Assembly (NCBI GenBank): GCA_008080745.1
Contig: SHMX01000001.1
Coordinates: 434,617 to 498,616, forward strand
Length of the DNA: 64,000 bases
Origin: Candidatus Thorarchaeota archaeon
Lineage (GTDB): Archaea > Asgardarchaeota > Thorarchaeia > Thorarchaeales > Thorarchaeaceae
Direction: 5' to 3'
The position numbers and the translations under genes are program-made. Every line of letters starts with the position of its first letter. Position 1 is the first letter of the stretch. Below the pieces are notes generated by a model. It was not told the DNA's origin and did no database searches. It worked only from the letters and a program-made list of their open reading frames with translations. Positions 42,501 through 52,241 of the stretch are shown here, piece by piece.

Positions 42501-43034
42501 CTAATCTGTAATTAGCTTGGGTTCTTTAATCCACCAAGCACCACGTTTTCCTCTGAAAATTCCTTGTTCAAAATGAAGAACCTCTTTTCCAAAAACTTCT
42601 TGGAATCTTGAGTTCAATCTATTCAGCCGGTCAAGAATAGTCCGACGTTTTGTTTCACTCCCTAACAGCCATTGTGCCAGTTCAGGGGTGGTGGCTCCCT
42701 CATATTGAAGAAGATGAGCTATAATCTTCCTATCAAGATCGTCTCTGCATATCTCATCGTTGGTGACATCATTGAAACCCCCTAGATACATGCTACTAGC
42801 TCGTTCTTGTTCTAGAAAAGTCACCCGTTCTTGAAGTGCGATTATATCTTCCAGCATTTGAGTTATAATAGGAGGTACATCTTCATCTAATTTCCAGAGA
42901 AGACGCCATTTTACAGCATCCTCAATAAATCGTTGTCTACCACGTTCGCCAGCAATGAGGTCAATCTTTTCAAGAATATCATTTGATAGTCGTAATCTAA
43001 TGCTAATAGAATCCTCATTCTCAATATCCGTCAA
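42501..43034 (-). CDS. Ribbon-helix-helix plus winged-helix DNA-binding protein
   Basis: About 177 residues. GTGAGG before the TTG at 43034 makes it the likely start; GTG 43046 is an alternative. Residues 8-45 are a ribbon-helix-helix pattern, ISIRLRLSNDILEKIDLIAG followed by RQRFIEDAVKWRL. Residues 60-80 are a coiled linker (IIALQERVTFLEQE). Residues 100-165 resemble a winged helix (DLDRKIIAHLLQYEGATTPEL then ETKRRTILDRLNRL). It probably regulates transcription, perhaps of itself; targets are unknown. Confidence 0.75.
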   Translation of the reverse strand: MTDIENEDSISIRLRLSNDILEKIDLIAGERGRQRFIEDAVKWRLLWKLDEDVPPIITQMLEDIIALQERVTFLEQERASSMYLGGFNDVTNDEICRDDLDRKIIAHLLQYEGATTPELAQWLLGSETKRRTILDRLNRLNSRFQEVFGKEVLHFEQGIFRGKRGAWWIKEPKLITD

Positions 43035-43163
43035 GGAGTACCTCACCCTTGTAATGTTAATAGAGAGTTCAAATGAAAAGTATTCCTCTTGTTTGATTCA
43101 GAATCCGACACAGTTATAAAAAGATTCGAGGGCATAGCACTGACACAGCAACGGTGAAACACA

Positions 43164-43475
43164 ATGGTGAACAAATTCAAGGCTATCAAAAGAGAACGAG
43201 CTCGCCTAAGAAACGTACAGAATCCTCAACAAGTTGATTATAGAAGGATGAGAAAAATCCGGAAAGTGAAGACCAAATATTGGAAACTCAAGAAGAGGAC
43301 CGTTGCAGCTGAAGCAGAAGTCCCACGAGAGAAGGCTGACAAAAAGAAGGAAAAGAAAGACAAGCCCAAGAAAGAGCCCGAACTCGAAGTTATTGATGAA
43401 GAGCTTGAAGAGATCTATTCCATAGATGAAGATGAACTTGAAGATGAAGAATTAGAAGATCTTGATGAGGAATAG
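43164..43475 (+). CDS. Small bipolar charged protein
   Basis: A 103-residue protein. Residues 1-45 are strongly basic (KAIKRERARLRN, RRMRKIRKVKTKYWKLKKR), residues 46-70 are Lys-Glu rich, and 71-103 are almost all acidic (VIDEELEEIYSIDEDELEDEELEDLDEE split in two lines of Glu/Asp). The basic head suggests nucleic-acid or ribosome binding; the acidic tail may mask it. I recognise no family, and low complexity makes a false gene possible. A GGTG site before the ATG supports translation. Confidence 0.55.
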   Translation: MVNKFKAIKRERARLRNVQNPQQVDYRRMRKIRKVKTKYWKLKKRTVAAEAEVPREKADKKKEKKDKPKKEPELEVIDEELEEIYSIDEDELEDEELEDLDEE

Positions 43476-43585
43476 GTACACTCTCATTCATCACAAAGAC
43501 AAAGAATAAGACCCACCCAGTACAATAGAATATAGTAGATTAGTCAGAGATATCTATCTCTCATTCGATTCTATGGGTGGTTAGA

Positions 43586-44401
43586 ATGACAAACCTTCGT
43601 GAGATAATAAAATACTTGGAGAATGTTGCACCCCGAGACCTTACCGTGGGAGAACACGATAGTCGAATTGAGATAGGTCCCCAGACCGAGCAGGAACAAC
43701 TCAATACCACTGTGAATCGGATCCTAATTGCCACATATCCATCAGGCAGAGTAGTTACTAGGAGTACTCAAGACAAAGCGAATCTTTTGATCACCCATTT
43801 TCCTATCTTCAGATATCCCTCAGATCAAATTTCTGGTTTGGATTTGGTACGAGTAAGATTGCTGGCAAAGAATTACATCTCATCCTATGTATTGGGTAGT
43901 GCCATTGTGGGAGCTAGAGATGGTTTGACCGACGCAGTGGTTGACGCTCTAGAATTGCAAAAATTACAAGAATTTTACACCATTGGAAAATATGTTGACG
44001 CCGCATCATTAGGAAGAATATGCCAAATAAATGAAAATATGAATCATTCTCGTTTTGCAGATTATGTTGCCATGAAGATGGAACAGGAGGCAGTAAAATT
44101 CACTGGAGATCTGGATCGAAAAGTTGATTCAATCCTTGTTTGCCCTGGTCATTATCTGGGTATTCCTGAGTTGATTGCCGCAAATCAAATGAACGTAAAG
44201 ACCATTGTTACCAGTGGTGTCGCTCCAGAAACCAGATTGGTTGCAGCGGAGCAGGGACTCAATGTCATTGAACTGCGTGAGTTTGTTATGGAGGAACTCG
44301 GCATGAAAAGACTTCGTCATAGAATGAGTCTAGAATATCCGGAACTCAAGATAGAGTTTACGAGCTCGGAACCCGTATCAAAGAATCTACGATATCGATA
44401 A
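43586..44401 (+). CDS. NIF3/DUF34 family protein
   Basis: About 271 residues from the ATG at 43586, which follows GGGTGG; an in-frame GTG at 43577 is less likely. NIF3-like pattern: LLITHFPIF (normally HHG), then GLDLVRVRLLAKNYISSYVL. The C-terminal half has VDSILVCPGHYLG and the TIVTSGVAPETRLVAAEQ loop that normally supplies metal ligands. The first His-His-Gly pair is changed to HFP. Family members bind two metals with no settled reaction. Convergent with the DUF89 gene. Confidence 0.75.
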   Translation: MTNLREIIKYLENVAPRDLTVGEHDSRIEIGPQTEQEQLNTTVNRILIATYPSGRVVTRSTQDKANLLITHFPIFRYPSDQISGLDLVRVRLLAKNYISSYVLGSAIVGARDGLTDAVVDALELQKLQEFYTIGKYVDAASLGRICQINENMNHSRFADYVAMKMEQEAVKFTGDLDRKVDSILVCPGHYLGIPELIAANQMNVKTIVTSGVAPETRLVAAEQGLNVIELREFVMEELGMKRLRHRMSLEYPELKIEFTSSEPVSKNLRYR

Positions 44402-44405
44402 GCAC

Positions 44406-45287
44406 CTATATTCCCCTAATGAGAATGACATTTTTGTTCTTCTCAACGCCCACATGGTTTGCTACGGGAATACATTTTGTACGAAGAATATGAATAATAG
44501 GACAGGTAGGTTCTAATTCCGTCATGGACTCGTAATTGCCCATTCCTTTTGCTACAATTAGTTCAGCATTACTCAACAAGTCTTTGAATTCGTTAGAGGA
44601 CCGTTCCAAATTCACCCCTATTGCTGCAGCGCCCGTTGCCATAACTTCGTCCGCACATTCATTCAATCCTACCTGTTCAGCATCGACAAGGGTAGCATCA
44701 TTTAGAATTGGACCACTCTTAACCACTGCAATTACTTTCGGCCCTAGATTTTTGATTTCACGGATAAGAATCATATCTAAGACCACCTCTCCAGCGTTAT
44801 CATGAAGGAATACCACCTCTTTCGCTTCACTAACTAGAGATTTGAATTCTGCAATCTCATCAACAGCAAGATCAGCCTCAACGTGACTAATAATATCTCT
44901 AAGTTCGTCTAGACTGAAATCTCTACCAGACACATCAAATTCAATAGCATTTGCCGCTGCAGCTATGAGTGTTGCTTTTCTGAATCGTGCATCTATATCT
45001 CCTGACTCATCGACAATTTCACTTAATTCAGAAAGAATGCCTAATGCCATCTCATTAGACTGAATTTTTAATTCGTGATACGGGTCTTTTCCAGTCATTT
45101 CTTGAACTAGAAGATCTCGGTCAGTCCCAATGTGAGAGGGAACGGAATGTTCGTCTAGATTCTTTGAAAGGAAGTCCAACATCTTTGCTGCAACTTGCAT
45201 CTGCAATTCTGGGTCATCAGTGGCAAGTCGGGTCTGGTTTATGGCTCTTTCAAGTAAACAATGAACACATTGTAACGTCACTTTCAT
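44406..45287 (-). CDS. DUF89 metal-dependent phosphatase
   Basis: A 293-residue protein with an N-terminal CVHCLLERA pair typical of archaeal members and a phosphatase core (FLHDNAGEVVLDMILI, with Asp and Asn at the metal site; LIVAKGMGNYES; NHVGVEKNKNVI). Family enzymes remove phosphate from damaged or excess sugar phosphates and cofactors. The gene lies downstream of tpiA on the same strand after a terminator hairpin. Substrate is unknown; a metabolite-repair role suits the sugar-phosphate neighbours (inference). Confidence 0.9.
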   Translation of the reverse strand: MKVTLQCVHCLLERAINQTRLATDDPELQMQVAAKMLDFLSKNLDEHSVPSHIGTDRDLLVQEMTGKDPYHELKIQSNEMALGILSELSEIVDESGDIDARFRKATLIAAAANAIEFDVSGRDFSLDELRDIISHVEADLAVDEIAEFKSLVSEAKEVVFLHDNAGEVVLDMILIREIKNLGPKVIAVVKSGPILNDATLVDAEQVGLNECADEVMATGAAAIGVNLERSSNEFKDLLSNAELIVAKGMGNYESMTELEPTCPIIHILRTKCIPVANHVGVEKNKNVILIRGI

Positions 45288-45343
45288 ACTAATCCCTCTG
45301 CGACAAGAAGAAAAAGAAGCTCCTGAAAAAGGGACCGGAAGCT

Positions 45344-45364
45344 ACTAGGAGTAGCACTCCTAGT
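45344..45364 (-). terminator. Terminator of tpiA
   Basis: ACTAGGAGT (45344-45352), loop AGC, ACTCCTAGT (45356-45364), three bases after the tpiA stop. On the minus strand CCCTTTTTCAGG and CTTCTTTTTCTTC follow. Confidence 0.75.
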
Positions 45365-45366
45365 CA

Positions 45367-46056
<690 letters not shown>

Positions 46057-46136
46057 CTATCCTACCGAGCTGCTTGAAAGCAGCATCGGCAGGTGTAAGC
46101 GAACACAGCTGGTTAATAAGTTGCTATGATGCAGGC

Positions 46137-46754
46137 TTACCGAATGGTGCCAACTAAAAGCTTGAGGATAGGAACTCGAGCGTATCCATTTCGATTCAGT
46201 TGACCGATTGGTTTTCGTAACTCAATCTTTACAAATTTTCCAGGTTCGCTATTCTTGTAGTATTGCATATAGATATCCGTGAACTCGGAGAATGTTGCTG
46301 CGTTCAGTAGTTCTTTAACAACATCATTAGATATTCGAATGAATACATCTTCATCAGAAACGGGTCCAGAACCGAATTCCACTTCATCATTGGAAGGTTT
46401 ACTGACATGGAAACGTTCACCCATAGCCATAAACTCAATTCTGAATTCATCTGGGCCTTCCAGACAGTCACAAATTGTGGAATCGTTGAACATGTACTTC
46501 AGACGATCAATGATTGAATCATGATAGGGAATAGTTCCTCCCCGTTCGGATATAGGTGTAACCACCTTTTCCGCAGGAACGTCTTCTTCAGAAGCGGATT
46601 CAGATTCTTCAGATGGAGCCGCATCGGTTGCTGACTCTGCACCCTCTGCTTCTTCGGTTTCCAAGTCTGCTTCTTCTGCCTCTTCAGCAGCTTCCTTCTC
46701 TTCCTCTTTCTTTTCTTCGTCTTCTTTATCGCGTCCCAGCAATCTTCTTAGCAT
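46137..46754 (-). CDS. Acidic-tailed SCP2-like domain protein
   Basis: A 205-residue protein. Residues 1-70 are Glu/Ala rich, highly acidic and probably disordered, after a basic MLRRLLGRD start. Residues 85-205 resemble an SCP2 (sterol carrier protein-2) domain: FRIEFMAMGERFHVS, DVFIRISNDVVKELL, and FTDIYMQYYKNSEPGKFVKIEL. SCP2 folds bind lipids or fatty acyl chains. The N-terminal tail may keep it soluble or bind a basic partner. Assignment by pattern only. Confidence 0.6.
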   Translation of the reverse strand: MLRRLLGRDKEDEEKKEEEKEAAEEAEEADLETEEAEGAESATDAAPSEESESASEEDVPAEKVVTPISERGGTIPYHDSIIDRLKYMFNDSTICDCLEGPDEFRIEFMAMGERFHVSKPSNDEVEFGSGPVSDEDVFIRISNDVVKELLNAATFSEFTDIYMQYYKNSEPGKFVKIELRKPIGQLNRNGYARVPILKLLVGTIR

Positions 46755-46881
46755 TTTTGAGCGGTCTCCTTCAAATAATAAGTAATGGACCGATATAACA
46801 CTATATCATGTCGCATATACTCGTAAGTACTGTGATATTATGAGTATGTCTTCCTTGAAAAACATAATTAGAGTGTACACA

Positions 46882-47127
46882 CTAGCTGGTTGGAGTCATT
46901 TGAGACTTGCTCTCAACTGATGCTGCTTTTTCCAACTGTGCGATTAGAGGGAGTCCACCAGATTTCGTCCGAGTACCCCACAGCTCATCAACAAGAAGAT
47001 CGCGTATCGCAATCCTAATCACTTCAGAACGGTTAGGATACATTCCCGCATTAATTAGCTTGTCCACGCCCTCGACATATGACTCAGGCATGCATATTGT
47101 GACTACTTTCAAAGTGTCTAGCACCAT
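46882..47127 (-). CDS. Ribbon-helix-helix regulator (CopG/NikR-type)
   Basis: About 81 residues from the ATG at 47127; longer frames upstream do not read as protein. The strand KVVTICMPESYVEGVDKLI, the turn MYPNRSEV, and the helix IRIAIRDLLVDEL form a ribbon-helix-helix DNA-binding domain of the type found in archaeal CopG/NikR-like dimers. Remaining residues (30) are mixed charged. Target genes are unknown. Divergent from the parvulin gene. Confidence 0.85.
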   Translation of the reverse strand: MVLDTLKVVTICMPESYVEGVDKLINAGMYPNRSEVIRIAIRDLLVDELWGTRTKSGGLPLIAQLEKAASVESKSQMTPTS

Positions 47128-47261
47128 CCACGTAAACAACATGAGCACTAATGAAATAGTGTCACTTCCCAGTATACATCTACGTAACACTCGGTCGTCA
47201 TTAGGCAGAATTTAAGAAAGAATAATTCATGAGAGATACAAAATAACGGGATAGATTAGAG

Positions 47262-47558
47262 ATGGCAAAAGGAAAAAGCAAGACAGGAAAAGTACGAGCT
47301 AGTCACATTCTAGTTGAAAAACATAGTCAAGCCCTTGATCTAATACGTCGAGTTCAAGAGGGAGAAGACTTCGGTGCACTAGCACGTGAGCACAGTAGCT
47401 GTAGCTCAGCAAAGAAGGGTGGAGACCTAGGTTATTTCAGCAGAGGTCAGATGGTCAAGGAGTTTGAAAGAGCTGCTTATGACCTCAGTGTGGGCGCAAT
47501 CACAACTAACCCTGTAAAGACTCAATTTGGATATCACATCATTAAAAGAACTGGATAA
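47262..47558 (+). CDS. Parvulin-type peptidyl-prolyl isomerase
   Basis: A 98-residue single-domain parvulin. Family motifs are VRASHILVE, HSSCSSAKKGGDLGYFSRGQ, and TQFGYHIIKRTG, with the active-site Cys in the second. It has a short basic N-terminus (AKGKSKTGK), like eukaryotic Par14 and bacterial PpiC. It catalyses proline cis-trans isomerisation in protein folding. No signal peptide; it acts in the cytoplasm. Confidence 0.95.
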   Translation: MAKGKSKTGKVRASHILVEKHSQALDLIRRVQEGEDFGALAREHSSCSSAKKGGDLGYFSRGQMVKEFERAAYDLSVGAITTNPVKTQFGYHIIKRTG

Positions 47559-47618
47559 ATTATCCACAATGGTGAGATATATCATCGTCCAAAAAAATTA
47601 CTGATAAAACAAGGTAGC

Positions 47619-47642
47619 CTGCGAGCAGAGTGCTGCTCGCAG
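47619..47642. terminator. GC-rich bidirectional terminator
   Basis: CTGCGAGCAG, loop AGTG, CTGCTCGCAG: a perfect 10-base stem between the convergent parvulin and fbp genes. On the minus strand a later run of seven T (complement of 47591-47597) supports termination of fbp. Confidence 0.75.
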
Positions 47643-47665
47643 CATACTAATTGATTTTGATTGGA

Positions 47666-48814
47666 TTACTCAGCGGAGTCTGAATCGTCTCTAGCTTCGC
47701 CTTTGACCACAATCTCTTCTTCTGAGAAGCGAGATTCACACTTTTTGAGAACACCTGGAAGGGTAGTGTATTCCATTGCTTCTTGCTCAAGACGATGAGG
47801 TTGGAATGGTCCAGTTCGACGTAGATAATCAGCAATCTCCATTGCTCTCTGACGAGTGATGTCAAATGCAACATCCTTGAAGAGATCAATTGGGCCAACA
47901 AGCTGACCATTGCATATTTGGAACCCTAGACCTATGACACGTGGTGGGCCATCGAATCGGGTACAGACTGAGTTCTCCAAGTCAACTGGCATAAGAGGTC
48001 CAGTATGAGAACCACGCATCCAACCAGATACAAGATGGGGTAATGTGAATGCCTCTAGTACTTCACCCATGGCAGGTAGCCCTGAGTGAGCTCGTACAAT
48101 GGCTACTGGGTCGTCTTTTCCAATATATTTACCAGCTATATTATGTAGTTTATCGGTACTGACAGCTGCTGCAATAAGACCATCCTTTCGGTATATTTTC
48201 TTGATAGTATATTGACCAGTACTTCCAAGTAACGCTAGTAGATCGTACATCTCTTCAGGACATTTCATCTCCACGTAGCATGGAACTTCTTTCTTGATAT
48301 CCTGTACAATGAAGCTGAATCCTTGGTGTAGATTTGGATCTATTACTAGTCCCGCTGTATTAAAAGGGTCAGCAAACATCTTGAACAGCGGAAAATTAAA
48401 TGCACCTGGCTCAGTTTTGTCAGCCATAAAGATGCCGAAAGGTTCAGATTTTCTTTCAGTAATTGTCATTTCAGCAGAACCGGGACCCATTCCCTTCACA
48501 TTACCACTAAAGGTGTCGGAGAGAATATCCTGACCTGCTGCGTATATTTTCATCTCACGGGCTTTCTCGGTGCCTTTCATGAATGTATCCCAGGCAAGAC
48601 GATGAACCTCTTCATTTTCTTCGCCTTTGGTATGAGTCATGATAAGCTCGAGATCGTCACCAGCATGGGTGACATAATAATCGTTGATTATTTTCTTCTC
48701 GACTCCTTCCTTCAAGGACTTTCTGGCGAGTTCAAGAATGAAATCTGGAACCACAACGTGGCCAGCTAGCGAACCGATATCAGCCTTGATCACAGTGATG
48801 GTAGTTTCAACCAT
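47666..48814 (-). CDS. fbp: Fructose-1,6-bisphosphate aldolase/phosphatase
   Basis: A 382-residue bifunctional archaeal enzyme. It makes fructose 1,6-bisphosphate from triose phosphates and removes one phosphate to give fructose 6-phosphate. Typical family sequence: TVIKADIGSLAGHVVVP at the N-terminus, a His-Ala-Gly-Asp-Asp-Leu metal region (THAGDDLELIMTH), MADKTEPGAFNFPLFKMF, and DPVAIVRAHSGLPAMGE. Present with tpiA nearby, it implies gluconeogenesis. Start ATG has GGAG ten bases upstream. Confidence 0.97.
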   Translation of the reverse strand: MVETTITVIKADIGSLAGHVVVPDFILELARKSLKEGVEKKIINDYYVTHAGDDLELIMTHTKGEENEEVHRLAWDTFMKGTEKAREMKIYAAGQDILSDTFSGNVKGMGPGSAEMTITERKSEPFGIFMADKTEPGAFNFPLFKMFADPFNTAGLVIDPNLHQGFSFIVQDIKKEVPCYVEMKCPEEMYDLLALLGSTGQYTIKKIYRKDGLIAAAVSTDKLHNIAGKYIGKDDPVAIVRAHSGLPAMGEVLEAFTLPHLVSGWMRGSHTGPLMPVDLENSVCTRFDGPPRVIGLGFQICNGQLVGPIDLFKDVAFDITRQRAMEIADYLRRTGPFQPHRLEQEAMEYTTLPGVLKKCESRFSEEEIVVKGEARDDSDSAE

Positions 48815-49048
48815 TCTAAATTAACTCCTAATGCAAGATCTAAATTGAGCGAATTCGCTCAGAGAGGGATGAACAAGCCGAAGATGATGGTGTAATAGGC
48901 GTTTCGGAAGCATCGCCCTCTACACCAACGATAACTATTCTACATACATATAACTGTAGCTCCTTGTCTAAATAGTCAATGTACATAAGAGGGGAGAAGT
49001 GTATTCTATATGACAGAATTGAATTTCAAAGTGAAATAAAAAGGCGAA

Positions 49049-49885
49049 GTGAGTCAAATGCCAGAAGAAACAGTTTCTGCAAAACGTCCTGAAACCCCTG
49101 ATAGAAAACAGTACCATATCGAGGTCGAAAAAGGAGCAGTTGCGCCAACAGTACTATTACCGGGAGATCCACAACGGGTTAGAAAAATCAGTTCGAAATG
49201 GGATTCATTCGAGGAAGTGGCAAACCATAGGCAGTATGTCACTCATACTGGAAAATACAAGGGAGCATCCATTTCTGCTTGCTCAACAGGCATTGGTGGA
49301 CCAGGGGCTGCCATCGCTTTGGAAGAATTGGCAAATGTAGGAGTTAGAAACTTCATTCGGGTTGGCTCTTGTGCCACACTAAAAGATGATATTGATATTG
49401 GAGATCTTATCATCTCCACTGGCGCTGTACGTCTTGAGGGAACAAGTAAACAGTATATTAGACCGGAATATCCAGCTATTGCATCATATGAGGTCGTTCT
49501 TGCCCTAATCGAGGCAGCGGAAACTATAGGAATTACGTATCACTTGGGATTATCAGCTTCCACCGACTCCTTCTATCTTGGTCAATCAAGGCCCGGATAT
49601 GGAGGATATGAGCAACAATGGAGCAAGCAGCTTATTGACGACCTGACAAAAGCAAATGTATACAATTTCGAGATGGAAGCTGCTACTATATTCACTCTGT
49701 CGAATATCTATGACTTCCGTTCTGGTGCAGTCTGTGCAGTGTATGCAAATCGACCAAGAGATGAATTTGCAGTAAAGGGGGAGAATGATGTTATCAAGTG
49801 TGGGAACGAGGCTGTACGAATACTTGCAGATATGGACGAGGAGAAGGAGAGTAGGAAGAAGAGATATTGGTCAAGAACAATGTAG
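49049..49885 (+). CDS. udp: Uridine phosphorylase-like nucleoside phosphorylase
   Basis: A 278-residue PNP/UDP-family enzyme. It has LPGDPQRVRKIS, the STGIGGPGAAIALEELAN phosphate and ribose loop, GSCATLKDDIDIGDL, and FEMEAATIFTLSNI, where Glu-Met-Glu binds ribose. The Lys-Gln-Tyr-Ile segment and SFYLGQSRPGYG fit uridine phosphorylases rather than hexameric purine forms. It splits uridine with phosphate. Start is GTG 49049 or ATG 49058. A T-rich stretch after the stop likely ends the transcript. Confidence 0.93.
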   Translation: MSQMPEETVSAKRPETPDRKQYHIEVEKGAVAPTVLLPGDPQRVRKISSKWDSFEEVANHRQYVTHTGKYKGASISACSTGIGGPGAAIALEELANVGVRNFIRVGSCATLKDDIDIGDLIISTGAVRLEGTSKQYIRPEYPAIASYEVVLALIEAAETIGITYHLGLSASTDSFYLGQSRPGYGGYEQQWSKQLIDDLTKANVYNFEMEAATIFTLSNIYDFRSGAVCAVYANRPRDEFAVKGENDVIKCGNEAVRILADMDEEKESRKKRYWSRTM

Positions 49886-49911
49886 GTCCTTTTCCAGTAT
49901 TCTACTTTTTT

Positions 49912-51726
49912 CTATTTCCCAACGTAGTAATATTCACCCTCGGCCTTCTGTTGTTGATCGAGTCTGGAACCAGTCTTGTTAACACGAGGGCGTCCTGTCT
50001 GGGGATCCCTACGGAAAGTGACTCCCATTTGCTTAAGGAATGCATTCATACCCCTTCTTAGAGTGGTTACACTGTGGGCAACACCCTCTTTCCCTGGAAC
50101 ACCATCAAATACGACCATACTATCACTCAAATAATCCGCCATCAGAATGCTATGCTCTACAACGAATGCGGTCTTCAGTCTAAACTGCATCATATGGCGA
50201 ATAGCACGAGAGCTAGCTAAACGTTGTTCAATATCAAGAAAGGCAGATGGTTCATCAAAAAGATAAATGTCCGCATCTTGTGCAAGACAGGCTGCTATAG
50301 CAGAACGTTGGAGTTCTCCACCACTTAAATCTCCAACACCGTGATCTAATAGATGTTCCAATTCCAATTTTCGAATCACTGATGTCCTGAAATCAGATGT
50401 ATCCGCAGTAGAACCCCCGGTTTCTCTTAGTAGCATTCGTACAGTTCCAGGATAGGAGGCATCAATGTATTGAGGCTTATATGCTACTTTCAACTCCAAA
50501 CCAGTGACAGTCTTCTTGGGTACCTCACCCTCATCGGGTTCAAGAATGCCTGCAAGCATTTTAACAAAAGTTGTTTTTCCAATGCCATTAGGACCTAAGA
50601 TGCCAACTATTTGTCCTTTAGCGACCCTTCCACCTTTTACAGTCAGTTCAAAATCCTCGAATTTCTTCGTCATATCACCATATTCGAGTAATGTTTCACC
50701 ATGTGCAAATTCACTGTCTTCTGCAGTCATACCTTTGAATGAGATAGAAGTATCACGAAATCGCATGTTCTCATCAGGAATATATCCATCAAGAAAGATA
50801 TTTACTCCCACACGTGTGCCATGCGGATGAGAAACAATTCCATACACACCGGGATCGCCATAAAACATACATACGAGATCGGAAACATAATCGAGTATCG
50901 AAAGGTCATGCTCAACAATAACAACAGTCTTTCCGATTTCTGAAAGTTGTCGGATAGCCTTCCCAACACGTAATCTCTCACGAACGTCAAGATATGCGGT
51001 TGGTTCGTCAAAAAAGTAGATATCTCCATCTCGAACAATTGCAGCAGTAATTGCAGTACGTTGTAACTCCCCGCCGCTAAGGAATTTGATTGGTCGATCC
51101 CAGATGCTCTCTAGGTTCATATCGTCTCTAATTTCTTTCAGACGTCCTGAAGAATCAGCACCCTCCAATAAATCACTGATAGGTTTGTCAGCAATTGACG
51201 GGACCTTTGGCAGGTCTGTAATATTCTGGGGTTTCAAAATGGGAGTGATATCACCCGCTTGAATCCGTTCGAAGAAGGGTTGGAGTTCTGAACCACGATA
51301 CTGGAGAATGATTTCTTCCCAATCCGGAGGGTCATCATATCTACCAAGATTCGGTTTCAATTCACCAGCAAGAATCCTCAGAGCAGTGGTTTTTCCCACA
51401 CCATTCGGACCGATTAATCCTAATACTCTGCCTTCCTTGGGAATCGGCATTCTGAAAAGCTTGAACCCGTTAGCACTATAACGATGGCTCGTATCGACTT
51501 CGAGTTGTTCTGGAAGGTTTACAATAGTGATTGCATTGTAAGGACATTTCTTCACGCATATTGCTTCGCCTGAGCACAAAGACTCGATAATAGTGGGTGG
51601 CTTGTCAGGACCATCAGTAAATACGACGGTCTCATCACCTGTTCGAACCCTTGGACAGAATCGTCTGCATTCATGTGTACAATCTTTTGGTCTACAACGA
51701 AATTTATCAAGTACAGCAATACGCAT
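49912..51726 (-). CDS. rli1: ABCE1/Rli1 ribosome-recycling ATPase
   Basis: About 604 residues from the ATG at 51726, nine bases after AGGTGG. N-terminal iron-sulfur region: CRPKDCTHECRRFCPRV and AICVKKCPYNA, two 4Fe-4S clusters. Two ABC domains follow: Walker A GPNGVGKTTALR and GPNGIGKTTFVK; signatures LSGGELQRTAI and LSGGELQRSAI; Walker B FDEPTAYLD and FDEPSAFLD. Splits post-termination ribosomes in archaea and eukaryotes. Encoded alone on the minus strand. Confidence 0.98.
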   Translation of the reverse strand: MRIAVLDKFRCRPKDCTHECRRFCPRVRTGDETVVFTDGPDKPPTIIESLCSGEAICVKKCPYNAITIVNLPEQLEVDTSHRYSANGFKLFRMPIPKEGRVLGLIGPNGVGKTTALRILAGELKPNLGRYDDPPDWEEIILQYRGSELQPFFERIQAGDITPILKPQNITDLPKVPSIADKPISDLLEGADSSGRLKEIRDDMNLESIWDRPIKFLSGGELQRTAITAAIVRDGDIYFFDEPTAYLDVRERLRVGKAIRQLSEIGKTVVIVEHDLSILDYVSDLVCMFYGDPGVYGIVSHPHGTRVGVNIFLDGYIPDENMRFRDTSISFKGMTAEDSEFAHGETLLEYGDMTKKFEDFELTVKGGRVAKGQIVGILGPNGIGKTTFVKMLAGILEPDEGEVPKKTVTGLELKVAYKPQYIDASYPGTVRMLLRETGGSTADTSDFRTSVIRKLELEHLLDHGVGDLSGGELQRSAIAACLAQDADIYLFDEPSAFLDIEQRLASSRAIRHMMQFRLKTAFVVEHSILMADYLSDSMVVFDGVPGKEGVAHSVTTLRRGMNAFLKQMGVTFRRDPQTGRPRVNKTGSRLDQQQKAEGEYYYVGK

Positions 51727-51853
51727 TCTAATAGCCACCTTGTTTATGTCAATTCCCGTTGTACTGGATTGCTATTTAGGAGTTTGGCTCTATCCGCCTT
51801 TTTACAAAACCTTTTCAACCTTGTAAGAGTTGAAGAATACGGAGTATAACACG

Positions 51854-52084
51854 ATGGACCTCATTGAAAAACTGCTTAATCTTTTCAACAGACGTGGTAA
51901 ATTATTCAGTGGAACTATAAATCAACCAAATGATCTTATGAAATCGATACAGGTAGTGAGGGCTTATGCATTCCAGAAAATTACCGGAAAGAGATTAGTT
52001 ATTCCCACTCTAGAGTCAAATCATAGTAAGAGTATCGCTGAATCACTCTCCCCTATGAAACGCCTGGCGAGAAGGGATATATAG
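51854..52084 (+). CDS. Small basic protein, hypothetical
   Basis: A 76-residue protein from the ATG at 51854 after GGAG; a TTG at 51830 is less likely. It is basic (LLNLFNRRGK, RAYAFQKITGKRLV, MKRLARRDI) and mostly helical. No motif is recognised. It lies divergent from rli1 and directly before the candidate C/D box RNA. It could be a short unstructured peptide or spurious. Confidence 0.45.
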   Translation: MDLIEKLLNLFNRRGKLFSGTINQPNDLMKSIQVVRAYAFQKITGKRLVIPTLESNHSKSIAESLSPMKRLARRDI

Positions 52085-52105
52085 ACCGGCGATTCCAGTT
52101 TTATA

Positions 52106-52178
52106 GCGGGATGATGATGTAGCAGGGAAGGTGAACGTCCATCAACCGTCGTGATCCTATAAACCGCAATCTGACCGC
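52106..52178 (+). ncRNA. Candidate C/D box sRNA (2'-O-methylation guide)
   Basis: A terminal stem GCGG (52106-52109) with CCGC (52175-52178) encloses a C box ATGATGA (52111-52117) and a D box CTGA (52171-52174). Inner boxes are weaker: GTGA (52131-52134) as D' and GTGATCC (52151-52157) as C'. The segments before D' and D are both 13 bases, as expected for guides; the one before D is TATAAACCGCAAT. The D'-C' spacer (16) is longer than usual. It lies in a 157-base gap between two plus-strand genes. Confidence 0.55.
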
Positions 52179-52241
52179 CAAGTTCCAATTATTCTGTTAT
52201 TAATAGATCATATACTCCCCAATTTGATAGTATGGAGTTAG

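Noticed and set aside
48860-48960. GATGATGG near 48890 as a second C/D box RNA
   Set aside because: No CTGA D box or closing stem at a suitable distance.
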